Part shown: positions 48,021-56,922 of the stretch, piece after piece
Position numbering within the stretch: the first letter of the stretch is position 1
Layout: each line of letters begins with the position of its first letter
Origin: Branchiostoma floridae
Taxonomy: Eukaryota; Chordata; Leptocardii; Amphioxiformes; Branchiostomatidae
NCBI RefSeq assembly: GCF_000003815.2
Contig: NC_049992.1
Span: 11,999,450 to 12,063,449 of the forward strand
Direction of reading: 5' to 3'
Length of the DNA: 64,000 nt
Notes under the pieces: generated by a model
The model's input: only the letters and a program-made list of their open reading frames with translations
Told to the model about the DNA's origin: nothing
Databases searched by the model: none
Program-made: the position numbers and the translations under genes

Positions 48021-48195
48021 ACTTCAAGACATTTCAGTGTAAGAACATGTTTATTTAGTTACATTGTTTGAGGAAAGAGTTCTATTCTGCTGAAAGTTGA
48101 AACATTGATAGGTGCATCTATTGACATTGCTGTCAATCTAGTACAGGTATTTCCTGACTAGTTTCTAGAGTCCATGGATGTTTGTACCTTTTCAG

Positions 48196-48336
48196 ATGAG
48201 GTTTATGAAGGGCGTTCAAGATAGAATCACGCATGTCAGGCGGAAACTGGAGAAAAGAGGGGATTTATACCAGGGACATGACAGTAACCTTGTCTTTAAG
48301 TGTAGGGATCCATGCTGTAGGCCCAGGAAGACTTAG
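48196..48336 (+). CDS. Variant tail exon V30
   Basis: Acceptor TTTTCAG. 46 residues, MRFMKGVQDRITHVRR, then YQGHDSN and FKCRDPCCRPRKT. Selector 48104. Confidence 0.83.
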   Translation: MRFMKGVQDRITHVRRKLEKRGDLYQGHDSNLVFKCRDPCCRPRKT

Positions 48337-48591
48337 TCATGAATTTCAACACATTTCTATGTAGGATTAGGAATAGTTTTTTTCGTATGAATTCTCCTGA
48401 TACATTGATAGGTGCATCAGAAGACAATATTAACATTAAGGTCAGATATTTCAAGAGGTTCCCGATGTCTTGCATTGGTAGTTTTTTTCCCCCAAAATTC
48501 TTTTTGTAGCCTGTCCCCACATAGTTTTGGAACTGGAACCAAACCTTTTTCGATATCACACAGAATATACTACTATTACTGCTTTTTTCAG

Positions 48592-48738
48592 GAGGTTTTT
48601 TACAAGCAGCTTCATCAAAGGATCAAGCATGTGAGGTGGTTGGTCAAGAAAAGGGGCCATTTAGGATACCAGGGACATGACAGTAACTTGACATGCAGGG
48701 ACATTTGTTGTAGGAACTACAACAGAAATGTTCCCTAA
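48592..48738 (+). CDS. Variant tail exon V31
   Basis: Acceptor TTTTTTCAG. 48 residues, EVFYKQLHQRIKHVRW, then GHLGYQGHDSN and CRDICCRN. Selector 48404. Confidence 0.84.
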   Translation, partial: EVFYKQLHQRIKHVRWLVKKRGHLGYQGHDSNLTCRDICCRNYNRNVP

Positions 48739-49008
48739 GTTAAAAATCACATTTCTTTCATTGTATAAAAACAAATTTTTGTTGTCTGCCTCTGCGCTCT
48801 TTTGTGATTGGCTGTGTGGGTGTGGTCGAATTTCACAGTGCAAGAAGACATTGATAGGTGCATCCAAAGACAATGTTGTCAAAATGTTCTTATTGTCTTG
48901 ATCTGGGAACTTGTACAAAAAGAACTGATAGAAGAGTGTTTACATAATGCATCTATCTAGCCTATATTGAAGTCACAAAGTATATAAATTTATGTTCGTA
49001 CTTTTCAG

Positions 49009-49149
49009 GCGTGGTTTATGAGGCAACTGCACGACAGAGTAAAACATGTCAGTTGGTTGCTCAGGAAAAGGGGCCATTTAGGGTACCAGGGGCATGACAC
49101 TGCGTTTAAGTGTACAGACCAGTGTTGTAGGGGCCGAATCGATCTGTAA
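49009..49149 (+). CDS. Variant tail exon V32
   Basis: Acceptor TTTTCAG. 46 residues, AWFMRQLHDRVKHVSW, then GHLGYQGHD and FKCTDQCCRG. Selector 48850. Confidence 0.84.
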   Translation, partial: AWFMRQLHDRVKHVSWLLRKRGHLGYQGHDTAFKCTDQCCRGRIDL

Positions 49150-49357
49150 ACCTCAACACATCACTGTAGGAACAGCTTACATTGTCACTTCCACCTTCAG
49201 TCAGCCAATTTTCCCCATGGACATTGATAGGTGCATCCAAAGACATTGTTCTCCATCTAGAATAGGTATTCAAAATATTTTTGTGGTCTTGCCTTGGTAA
49301 AATGAGACAAGAAGTAAAGGGAAACCTGTATTCCAATTTATGTTCTTGCCCTTTCAG

Positions 49358-49474
49358 GCAATTCTCATGACACAAGTACGAAAGAGGATGGAGTATCTCA
49401 GTCGGTTACGGAAGGAAAAAGGCCTTATAGGGTACCGGGGACATGGCGTTACGTTTAAACATACAGACCTGTAG
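49358..49474 (+). CDS. Variant tail exon V33 (diverged)
   Basis: Acceptor CTTTCAG. 38 residues, AILMTQVRKRMEYLSR. The conserved Phe is Leu. The tail ends at FKHTDL by a stop where relatives have the C-x3-CC motif, so it is truncated. Selector 49223 intact. Confidence 0.75.
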   Translation, partial: AILMTQVRKRMEYLSRLRKEKGLIGYRGHGVTFKHTDL

Positions 49475-49756
49475 AGTCCAAAGTCATCCTTAAACCTTAA
49501 AGCATTGTTGTGTAGGAACAGTTTGAATTGTTACTGCCATTGTCCAGTTGCACTAATTCTTCTGTTGGGTGGTATGAAATAGAAGCAAATTTTTCCCATG
49601 GACATTGATAGGTGCATCCAAAGACATTTTTCTTCACCTGGTACTGGCATTCAAAACATTTGTTGTGGTGTTGCTTTGGTGTTTTATTTTACTTGAGACG
49701 AGAAGTCTTTTCAGATAGAAAAGCTGTATTCCAATTCATGTTAATGCCTTTTTCAG

Positions 49757-49897
49757 GAAAGGTTCGTAACGCAGGTTCGAAAGAGGGTGGAGCATGTCAA
49801 TCGGTTACTGAAGGAAAGAGGCCATTTGGGATATCAGGGACACGACAGTGTGTTTAAGTGTACAGACGCGTGTTGTAGAAACTGGCAAGATATGTAA
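49757..49897 (+). CDS. Variant tail exon V34
   Basis: Acceptor TTTTTCAG. 46 residues, ERFVTQVRKRVEHVNR, then GHLGYQGHD and FKCTDACCRN. Selector 49604. Confidence 0.84.
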   Translation, partial: ERFVTQVRKRVEHVNRLLKERGHLGYQGHDSVFKCTDACCRNWQDM

Positions 49898-50047
49898 AGC
49901 ACAACAGATAGGAACAGTTTTCATTTTTACTGCCACTGTTTTTCTGTTGATGGTATAGAAAGAAACCAATATTGCCCATCCAAAGACATTTGGTAAACTA
50001 AGACAAGATAGAAAAGCTGCATTCCAATTTTTTTCTTGCCTTTTCAG

Positions 50048-50182
50048 AGGTTCATAAAGCAAGTCCGAGATAGGGTGAAGCATGTGAGTCTGTTACTCAA
50101 GAGAAGGGGTCATTTAGGATACCAGGGACATGACAGTGTGTTTAAGTGTACAGACCAGTGTTGCAGAGCTATCAATCCCTAA
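50048..50182 (+). CDS. Variant tail exon V35 (selector lost)
   Basis: Acceptor TTTTCAG. 44 residues, RFIKQVRDRVKHVSLL, then GHLGYQGHD and FKCTDQCCRA. It lacks the first codon of its relatives, and the selector has been cleanly deleted from its upstream intron (near 49979). Confidence 0.8.
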   Translation, partial: RFIKQVRDRVKHVSLLLKRRGHLGYQGHDSVFKCTDQCCRAINP

Positions 50183-50467
50183 AGCTCAACTCGTACAGTT
50201 CCTGCCACTGGGCTATTTCATGATTGCCTTTATTAGATGGCATGAAAAGGGAGCTGATTTTTTCCATGGACATTGATAGGTGCATCTAAGAGCATTGTTG
50301 CCCATCCAGTACAGACGTTTCAAAATGTTGATATCTTTTATAACCTGATTCAAGAAGTAGAGGGAAAAGCTTACGTTAACATTAAGTTTATAAGCTTATA
50401 CTTAAGAACTGTATACAAACATAAATTTCGCCTTGAGCAGATTGTACCAATGTGTCTACCTTTACAG

Positions 50468-50614
50468 GGGAAGTTCATAAAACAACTTCAAGATAGGGTC
50501 AGGCATGTCACTTGGCTACTGAAGAAAAGGGGGCATCTAGGATACCAGGGACATGACAATAACGTTCTCTTCAAGTGCACAGACCAATGCTGTAGGAACA
50601 GAGATGTTTCTTAA
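50468..50614 (+). CDS. Variant tail exon V36
   Basis: Acceptor TTTACAG. 48 residues, GKFIKQLQDRVRHVTW, then GHLGYQGHDNN and FKCTDQCCRN. Selector 50272. Confidence 0.84.
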   Translation, partial: GKFIKQLQDRVRHVTWLLKKRGHLGYQGHDNNVLFKCTDQCCRNRDVS

Positions 50615-50891
50615 ACCCTGACATGCTTGTTGTGAATGTCTTCATTTGTTCATTACTTGGATGAAACAAACACAAAAATTGCCATTTTCCCCCAGGGTCC
50701 TTGATAGGTGCATCTAGATACTGTTGCCCATGTAGCCTGGTCAATACCTCAGGTCGATAATGTATGTATGTACAAGAAGTCATTGATCATTTTTCTCATA
50801 GAAACTTCTGAAAAGTGTAAAATCTCTGGAGTGATTTGGCAGATGTATTGGATGACAAAGAAAAGTTAAATACTTCTGATCTGTTTTTCAG

Positions 50892-51011
50892 TCTCAGTTT
50901 TGTAAGCAGCTACAGCAAAGAGTTAACAAAGTGAGATGGAGAAAAAAGAAAAGTCTTGTTGCAGCTCAGACGTCTAAGGCTTTACCTTACAGCCTTACAT
51001 CTTACCAATAG
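50892..51011 (+). CDS. Variant tail exon V37
   Basis: Acceptor TTTTTCAG. 39 residues, SQFCKQLQQRVNKVRW then RKKKSLVAAQ. Selector 50700 (A1 to C). Confidence 0.82.
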   Translation, partial: SQFCKQLQQRVNKVRWRKKKSLVAAQTSKALPYSLTSYQ

Positions 51012-51215
51012 CACTGGTTAACGTTTAGACAGTTTCTGCTGTTCATCATTGATAGGTGCATTGCTAGGAAATGTTAGACATCTAAAATTGTTTTTTAGAT
51101 GTCAGACTCACCAAAACATTTTGTAGGTTCGCTGTCACCACAAATCATTAAATCTACTGGACTAAACTTTGAAATCATGTTTATTCGTTTTGTGTACCTA
51201 CCTTTCCATCTCCAG

Positions 51216-51335
51216 GAAACGTTCATCAAACAACTGTCCAAGAGGTTCTGCCATGTACGATGGTTTGCAAAGAAAAGGTTGAGGAATAAAATGAAGAGTC
51301 AAGATGGAAACTTCTTTTCAACTGGCAACACATAG
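51216..51335 (+). CDS. Variant tail exon V38
   Basis: Acceptor TCTCCAG. 39 residues, ETFIKQLSKRFCHVRW then FAKKRLRNKMKSQDG. Selector 51048. Confidence 0.82.
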   Translation, partial: ETFIKQLSKRFCHVRWFAKKRLRNKMKSQDGNFFSTGNT

Positions 51336-51536
51336 ATAAGCATGTATAGCAAACTGTACAAGGCAAGCAACAATAGGCTAAGTCTCTTGGTGCGCATTGG
51401 TGCATTGCCCAACACTTGTGTACCTGTATGTAAATCTCGTGGATAAAAGATGCCACAATCAACTTAAGTAACCTCCTTTCTATCAGGTTCTTGGCCGTAG
51501 TTACAGCAAAGGTTTAGTGTCTGATTTGTATTTCAG

Positions 51537-51632
51537 GATGCCTTTGGTCTTCTGGTGCGCAAGAGGATGTACAATGCTAGGAGGACAACAAAGAAAAGGG
51601 AAAGATCTCAGCAAAATACATGGCATTTGTAG
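51537..51632 (+). CDS. Variant tail exon V39
   Basis: Acceptor ATTTCAG. 31 residues, DAFGLLVRKRMYNARR then TTKKRERSQ. Its selector (51396) has lost ATAG (ATTG-GTGCATT). Confidence 0.78.
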   Translation, partial: DAFGLLVRKRMYNARRTTKKRERSQQNTWHL

Positions 51633-51805
51633 CAAAGACAGATACTGAGATAAAGAGGGAAGAAATGCTTCGAACCAGGGTACATTGATAGGTGCATCTG
51701 TAGGAATATATTGTGACCCCATGATCTGAACAGGGAAGTTGGGAAGGGCAGGGTTCACCAGGGAGGGCTTTAGTAGCTCTTATCTAGAATTTGCTTTACT
51801 TCCAG

Positions 51806-51928
51806 GAGCACTTCTGCAGGCAAATGTACACCAGAGTTCACCATTGCAAGTGGCTCACTAAGAAAAAACTTAAAGCTAGGATGGAACTATTGGAAGAGAC
51901 GGGGCAGGACAGTTGGCACAAAATATAG
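51806..51928 (+). CDS. Variant tail exon V40
   Basis: Acceptor TTCCAG. 40 residues, EHFCRQMYTRVHHCKW then LTKKKLKARM and an acidic end. The stop TAG runs into a donor-like TAG|GTAAAA. Selector 51684. Confidence 0.82.
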   Translation, partial: EHFCRQMYTRVHHCKWLTKKKLKARMELLEETGQDSWHKI

Positions 51929-51996
51929 GTAAAAGTCCTTTTATGTCTTAAGAGATAAAGGCACACAACATTACCACATTCCTCTCCCACTTCCAG

Positions 51997-52113
51997 GATG
52001 GCTTCCTTAAACAGCTATGCAATAGGCTCTACCACGTAAGATGGACCACGAAAAAAAAGTTGAGGGGAAAAATGAGCAGTGGACAAGGAAGCTTCAAGTT
52101 CAAGAAGAATTGA
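51997..52113 (+). CDS. Variant tail exon V41
   Basis: Acceptor CTTCCAG. 38 residues, DGFLKQLCNRLYHVRW then TTKKKLRGKM. Only 68 bases after V40 and no own selector. Confidence 0.8.
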   Translation, partial: DGFLKQLCNRLYHVRWTTKKKLRGKMSSGQGSFKFKKN

Positions 52114-52236
52114 CTCCCACTCCACGATAGTGTATAACGTGTTAGATACATGGAATATTTAGAAAACACCACTGTATTTCTGTACACCTTTAGGTATATA
52201 ACAATGTTTTAGATGTCTTTGGTATTTCTGTTACAG

Positions 52237-52353
52237 GAGACCTTTGCTAAACAGATGTGCAAGAGAGTTTACAATGTTAGATGGACTACAAAGGAAAGGG
52301 AAAAAGCAGTGGCAATACATAAAGCGGGAAGAAGTCAAGGGCACATGTTCTAA
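52237..52353 (+). CDS. Variant tail exon V42
   Basis: Acceptor GTTACAG. 38 residues, ETFAKQMCKRVYNVRW then TTKEREK. No own selector. Confidence 0.8.
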   Translation, partial: ETFAKQMCKRVYNVRWTTKEREKAVAIHKAGRSQGHMF

Positions 52354-52570
52354 GACGTAACAATTTAAAGAAACTGCCTTTTCAATAGGTTCTTGTGTAC
52401 ATGTTTGTGCATTGATAGGTGCATTTCATAGGACTTGGTTGTTTCTCATGTCAGTAAAACAACTGTTGATGTTGCTGTTATTAGTCTTAAAACATGGGAA
52501 TCGGTTGCATGTAAGTCCAGGCTATGCCTGTGACAGCTACTGCAACAGTATTTATCTTGCTGTTTTACAG

Positions 52571-52678
52571 GATATCTTTGCTAAACAAGTACACAGGAGA
52601 GTCAACCATAACAACTGGATCTCAAAGAGAGAACTTAAAGCCAAGATAGCTTGTGAGGAACAACTTTTTTTTACATGA
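52571..52678 (+). CDS. Variant tail exon V43
   Basis: Acceptor TTTTACAG. 35 residues, DIFAKQVHRRVNHNNW then ISKRELKAKIAC. Selector 52411. Confidence 0.82.
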   Translation, partial: DIFAKQVHRRVNHNNWISKRELKAKIACEEQLFFT

Positions 52679-52767
52679 AGGCCCCTAGAAAAGTCTGCTA
52701 GAAAAATTGACAACCACTTGTCATGCATATAACAGTATTGTTTTATATCTCTTGTCCTCCTTCACAA

Positions 52768-52827
52768 AGTGGCTTCATCAAACAGTTGAGAAAAAGGATG
52801 GCTAATGTCAAGTGGTGGTCAACATGA
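52768..52827 (+). pseudogene. Variant tail exon V44, acceptor mutated
   Basis: The exon body is intact (19 residues, SGFIKQLRKRMANVKW), but the acceptor reads CACAA instead of CACAG (52763-52767; compare V47). The next AG is two bases inside the exon and would shift the frame. Probably a dead exon. No selector. Confidence 0.72.
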
Positions 52828-53058
52828 TAAAGACTACTAGGACTTAAAATAACAAATAACAGAACACTAGAAAGGCAAACCTTTTTGCGGGCTGGCCATT
52901 TAACCAATAGTTACATTGATGGGTGCATCATGTAGTGAGGGCTTTGTTTCTTAAGTCAATACACTAACTCTTCATTCCGCTCTTAAAAAGTGGGCGTCGG
53001 TTAGATACAAGGCTATTCCTGAAACTGCCACTTTTTTTAGCATTTACTTTGCTTACAG

Positions 53059-53184
53059 GACATCTTTGCCAAACGAGTATGCAAGAGGGTCTACCATAAC
53101 AGATGGATGTCTAAACGGCAACTCAAAGCCAAGATGGCTTGTCAGCAAGAAAGGAAGGGATGGACAAGTACATTTTCCTCGTGA
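53059..53184 (+). CDS. Variant tail exon V45
   Basis: Acceptor GCTTACAG. 41 residues, DIFAKRVCKRVYHNRW then MSKRQLKAKMAC. Close to V43. Selector 52915 (A7 to G, wobble-compatible). Confidence 0.82.
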   Translation, partial: DIFAKRVCKRVYHNRWMSKRQLKAKMACQQERKGWTSTFSS

Positions 53185-53295
53185 AATCTGCGGATGCTTA
53201 GTCAACTGTAAAAGTGACTGCAGGATATATGAATTAGAATGTGTCATTTCTTCTACCCGTACGAATTATTGTTTATATCTTATTTACCTTCACAG

Positions 53296-53361
53296 GGTGA
53301 CTTCGTCTCAAAGTTGAGAAGCCGGTTGGATTATGTCGGGTGGATGGCTTTTAAGCTCTGA
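53296..53361 (+). CDS. Variant tail exon V46
   Basis: Acceptor TTCACAG. 21 residues, GDFVSKLRSRLDYVGW then MAFKL. Weakly basic. No selector. Confidence 0.72.
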   Translation, partial: GDFVSKLRSRLDYVGWMAFKL

Positions 53362-53626
53362 AATTAAAGGCAAGAATTTCTTAGAATATTTAAAACTTTA
53401 ACTTATCTTTAAGGACTTGTAGTATATCAGTAAACTCAGGGTGAAAATTTAGGACAGGGCCCTATGTTGCCTGGGAATGTACATATGTGTCTGTCAATGT
53501 AAGTCTTGGTTTGGCCATTTAACTAATACTAAGTACATTGATAGGTGCATCAAGTAGTCAGGCAGATAAAACAGAGTATTTCAGTTGATATGACAATCAC
53601 TTTATTTCTCTTATTGTCCTTCACAG

Positions 53627-53686
53627 AGTGGCTTCACCAAACAGTTAAGCAAAAGAGTCACCAATGTCAGGTGGAGAAGGAAATAA
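53627..53686 (+). CDS. Variant tail exon V47
   Basis: Acceptor CTTCACAG. 19 residues, SGFTKQLSKRVTNVRW then RRK. Close to V44. Selector 53537. Confidence 0.82.
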   Translation, partial: SGFTKQLSKRVTNVRWRRK

Positions 53687-53964
53687 ATGACAATGATCAT
53701 TTCTTAAGATTTCTCAAAGACATGGGTTTAGAAAGGAAGACTTAGTAACAGTCCTGTCTTTTAGAGTTGACATAGCTATACTTCCATATCATGTATGATA
53801 CATTGATAGGTGCATTCCTTTTGGCATGTTATTTGTTACATGTATCTGTAGTTACATAGAAGATGTGATCTGTCTCTTGTTCATAAGCTGAATTGAACGA
53901 AATATTCTCAGCTCTTTTGAATATCCCATCTGCCATTAAATTGTCTCCCCGGCTTTCCTTTCAG

Positions 53965-54051
53965 CGTGAGTTCAGTAAACAGTTCAGGAAAAGAATCAAC
54001 AATGAGAGATGGAAGGCAAGGGAAACTGGGAAGTCCACTGGGAAGGAATAG
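53965..54051 (+). CDS. Variant tail exon V48
   Basis: Acceptor CCTTTCAG. 28 residues, REFSKQFRKRINNERW then KARETGKSTGKE. Selector 53802. Confidence 0.82.
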   Translation, partial: REFSKQFRKRINNERWKARETGKSTGKE

Positions 54052-54080
54052 CACCTGTGTAATATCAACAGTTTAACACA

Positions 54081-54360
54081 AAGGGAACCATGAATTCAGT
54101 AGCACATGTTAAAGCTATGCCACAGTCCTATCAAATAGATGTCCAACACTAAGCAGATCCTACCTCTAGTTACTGTAGACTACTGTTCAAAATGCTGACA
54201 CAGAAATATGTTTCAGGCCAAAGGGGACCATGTATTCAGTACTAGCGCATTTGCCACAGTTCTATCAAATAGATGTCCAACACTAAGCAGACCCCACCTC
54301 TAGCTGTCTGTTACTGTGGACTACTGTTAAAAATGCTGACACAGAAATATGTTTCAGGCC
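54081..54360 (+). repeat. Tandem duplication of the V49 acceptor region
   Basis: Two ~140-base units (54081-54220 and 54221-54360) share AAATAGATGTCCAACACTAA and TGACACAGAAATATGTTTCA. The first copy keeps an acceptor (54216) with no variant exon behind it. Confidence 0.8.
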
Positions 54361-54456
54361 AGGTTTGTCAGACAACTGAGCCAAAGGATCTGCTGGTGCA
54401 GGTGGAAAGAGAAAGGAAAGAGGAAAGTCCCTGGGGGCTCAGGAAGTCAGACTTAG
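54358..54456 (+). CDS. Variant tail exon V49
   Basis: Acceptor GTTTCAG in the second copy of a tandem duplication. 32 residues, ARFVRQLSQRICWCRW then KEKGKRKVPGGS. No selector. Confidence 0.8.
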   Translation, partial: ARFVRQLSQRICWCRWKEKGKRKVPGGSGSQT

Positions 54457-54654
54457 CGACAAGAAAGTTTACCTGTAATACAAATAGCAACTGCAAATTT
54501 TCCCTTAGTAGTGGTTAAAAAATGCTGGCATTCTGAGTACATTGATAGGTGCATAATAAGGTTATTTTGTGTTGAATGTCGTATGTTTCCAAGAATGATT
54601 TGAACAGTACATTTCTCAAGCATGGTGATGATTTTTTCCTGGTTGCCTCTCCAG

Positions 54655-54747
54655 AGCGCTTTCAAGAAACAGCTTAGGAAAAGGGTCAACCATGTAAGAT
54701 GGACCACCAACAAAAAGATTCGCCAGAGCTTTAGAAAGCAACCTTAA
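54655..54747 (+). CDS. Variant tail exon V50
   Basis: Acceptor CTCCAG. 30 residues, SAFKKQLRKRVNHVRW then TTNKKIRQSFRKQP. Recent duplicate of V51. Selector 54541. Confidence 0.85.
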   Translation, partial: SAFKKQLRKRVNHVRWTTNKKIRQSFRKQP

Positions 54748-54950
54748 GGGTTAAGACATTGATAGGTGCAATGACAAGTTCGGATTTTAGGTTCAACATT
54801 TTATTGATTCAACTTTGACATTTTGATAACATTGACAGGTGCATAAGAAGGTTACTTTTGTGCTGAATGTTGTATGCTTCCAAAAATGATATAACCAGTA
54901 ACTGTTCTTGTTACATGCTTGGCCTGATTTTTGCTTGGTTGCTTCTCCAG

Positions 54951-55043
54951 AGCGCTTTCAAGAAACAGCTTAAACAAAGGGTCAACCATGTAAGATGGAC
55001 CACCAACAAAAAGATTCGCCAAACTTATCGAAAACAACCATAA
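54951..55043 (+). CDS. Variant tail exon V51
   Basis: Acceptor TTCTCCAG. 30 residues, SAFKKQLKQRVNHVRW then TTNKKIRQTYRKQP. Two selectors (54758 and 54831) precede it, the extra one inherited through the duplication. Confidence 0.85.
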   Translation, partial: SAFKKQLKQRVNHVRWTTNKKIRQTYRKQP

Positions 55044-55132
55044 GGGTTAGGACATTGATAGGGGCATAAGGATGAACTTGACACTTAGTTTAACATTGAG
55101 TCTTGTAATGCCATCTTCCCTTCCCATTCCAG

Positions 55133-55195
55133 AGCAAGTTCGTAAAACAAATCAGTCAGAGGTTGCGTAAGGAAAGATGGGCTGCAAAGAGATGA
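55133..55195 (+). CDS. Variant tail exon V52
   Basis: Acceptor ATTCCAG. 20 residues, SKFVKQISQRLRKERW then AAKR. Selector 55054 (T10 to G). Confidence 0.82.
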   Translation, partial: SKFVKQISQRLRKERWAAKR

Positions 55196-55436
55196 TCTCA
55201 GCCACACTGCAGTTGCATCTAAGCACAGAAAATCACAAGGGAATCAAAAAGCAAGCTATTAACAAGGAGTTTTTGTATAAAATCATGTCTACATGTAGAG
55301 CCTTCCATGTTGAGCTATGGGAATTTGTTGCCCAAAAGCTTCTTTTTGTAAATCTCATGAGCTTTGCTAGTCTATGGTTTACAGTACAGAACTTAAAGCA
55401 TCACTGATTCATCTGTATCTCTTTCTCCCATTGCAG

Positions 55437-55514
55437 AGTAAACTTGTCAAACAACTAAGCCAGAGGTTGTGTAAAGTAAGGTGGGCAGAAAAAAGAGGGT
55501 CCTGGACTTATTAA
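55437..55514 (+). CDS. Variant tail exon V53
   Basis: Acceptor ATTGCAG. 25 residues, SKLVKQLSQRLCKVRW then AEKRGSWTY. No selector. Confidence 0.8.
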   Translation, partial: SKLVKQLSQRLCKVRWAEKRGSWTY

Positions 55515-55727
55515 ATACTTGTACTAAACAGTATCAGGAGTGGTAAGATTCTGTCGGGAGGTTGATATACATTTGTGTATTTACAAAACTCCATCACATT
55601 GATAGGTGCATCAACTTAAACTGACTTATTATGAGGGTATTGTTGCAACCTGAAGTGATTTCAGTGCACAAGATTTTGTGTTGTGTCTTTTCCTGATGTT
55701 GCAATTTGAAGTTTCTAATAGTGATTG

Positions 55728-55728
55728 A

Positions 55729-55759
<31 letters not shown>
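55728..55759 (+). repeat. (GAAA)n microsatellite
   Basis: About eight GAAA units in the intron before V54. Confidence 0.9.
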
Positions 55760-55814
55760 TGAAAATATGGACCCTTGGTAGGTTTCATAAACGGCTTCTT
55801 TCTCTTTTTTCCAG

Positions 55815-55901
55815 AGCAAGTTTTCACGGCAGCTAAGCAACTGCCTCTGTTGTAGGAGGTACAGGGCAAAGTTGAAAGGCAGACATCTAGACACGCAGTG
55901 A
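55815..55901 (+). CDS. Variant tail exon V54
   Basis: Acceptor TTTTCCAG. 28 residues, SKFSRQLSNCLCCRRY then RAKLKGRHLD. Cys-rich in the conserved part. Selector 55598. Confidence 0.82.
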   Translation, partial: SKFSRQLSNCLCCRRYRAKLKGRHLDTQ

Positions 55902-56096
55902 AAGAAAAGACAAGAAAAGAGTACTGCTTTGAGCCATCTTTTGAGTTACTTAAACAGTATCAAACAAGTTCAAAAACCTTCATAACTAACCATACTGTCT
56001 ATTGAGACTTAAAGGGATGGGAATGTCTCTCTGTTTTAGTAGTTTAGATTTGCATTGATAGGTGCACTTTCCTGACCTCTGTAACTTCTGTTTCAG

Positions 56097-56195
56097 AGCC
56101 AATTTACAAAACAGCTAAGCACAAGAAACTGTCACCAGAGATACAAAATGAAACAGGACCAGGAGATAAACAGCAGTGATGCAAAGGAAAGATGA
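56097..56195 (+). CDS. Variant tail exon V55
   Basis: Acceptor GTTTCAG. 32 residues, SQFTKQLSTRNCHQRY then KMKQDQEINS. Selector 56054, only 28 bases before the acceptor. Confidence 0.8.
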   Translation, partial: SQFTKQLSTRNCHQRYKMKQDQEINSSDAKER

Positions 56196-56283
56196 GAGGG
56201 GAAAGGGCTTGGAAGAGTAACAAATCATAAAATATTGTCACTGGTTCCTCTATTCTCAATGGTTTTTGCTGCTTGTATTTCAG

Positions 56284-56376
56284 AGATATTTCATCCAGAA
56301 AGTAGCCAGTCGGGTCCGTCACGAACGACGTCTAGTCAAGAGATATCAGAAGAGATATGAACGATATAAGCAGTAG
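56284..56376 (+). CDS. Variant tail exon V56
   Basis: Acceptor GTATTTCAG. 30 residues, RYFIQKVASRVRHERR then LVKRYQKRYERYKQ. 88 bases after V55; no own selector. Confidence 0.8.
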   Translation, partial: RYFIQKVASRVRHERRLVKRYQKRYERYKQ

Positions 56377-56531
56377 TGTCCATACAGTAAATATGGTGAT
56401 ATGTCATCTGTTCTATTAGATAAGACGGCAGGAGGAATGCTATCTTTCATTTATTCCACATTGATAGGTGCATCTATTACATGAACCCTCAAGAATGTTT
56501 ATGGTTTTTGTTTGCCTCTCTTTTATTTCAG

Positions 56532-56612
56532 AGTGTATTCCAAACCAAGGTAGCCAATAGGGTTCGCTTTTGCAGGTGGGAAGCAAAGCATCCAAGGGGA
56601 AAACAAGCATAA
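56532..56612 (+). CDS. Variant tail exon V57
   Basis: Acceptor ATTTCAG. 26 residues, SVFQTKVANRVRFCRW then EAKHPRGKQA. Selector 56460. Confidence 0.82.
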   Translation, partial: SVFQTKVANRVRFCRWEAKHPRGKQA

Positions 56613-56832
56613 TGGAGGATAAAGCAGCTGTCAATGGGGTTGATTGGCCAGCAGTACATTGCTTTGGGTCTTTGTATAGGTTGCTTGTTGGCTACTTTCA
56701 TTTCCTTATCTAATGTTGAGGTCATCAGCTTCAGTATACCACAGAGAATGTAGCTGAAAGTTGCCAGTTGTTTATGATGTTGAATGATGTTGTAAACAGT
56801 GATTGTGAACAGCTCTATTCTATCCATTACAG

Positions 56833-56922
56833 AGCGAATTCACCAGACACTTAAGCCAAAGCATCCGAGACAAAAGACGACGTTCGGACAAAAAGGCTCA
56901 GATGCTTAGCCATATAGCTTAA
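56833..56922 (+). CDS. Variant tail exon V58
   Basis: Acceptor CATTACAG. 29 residues, SEFTRHLSQSIRDKRR then RSDKKAQM. No own selector. A donor-like ATGG|GTTAGT follows the stop by 15 bases. Confidence 0.8.
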   Translation, partial: SEFTRHLSQSIRDKRRRSDKKAQMLSHIA

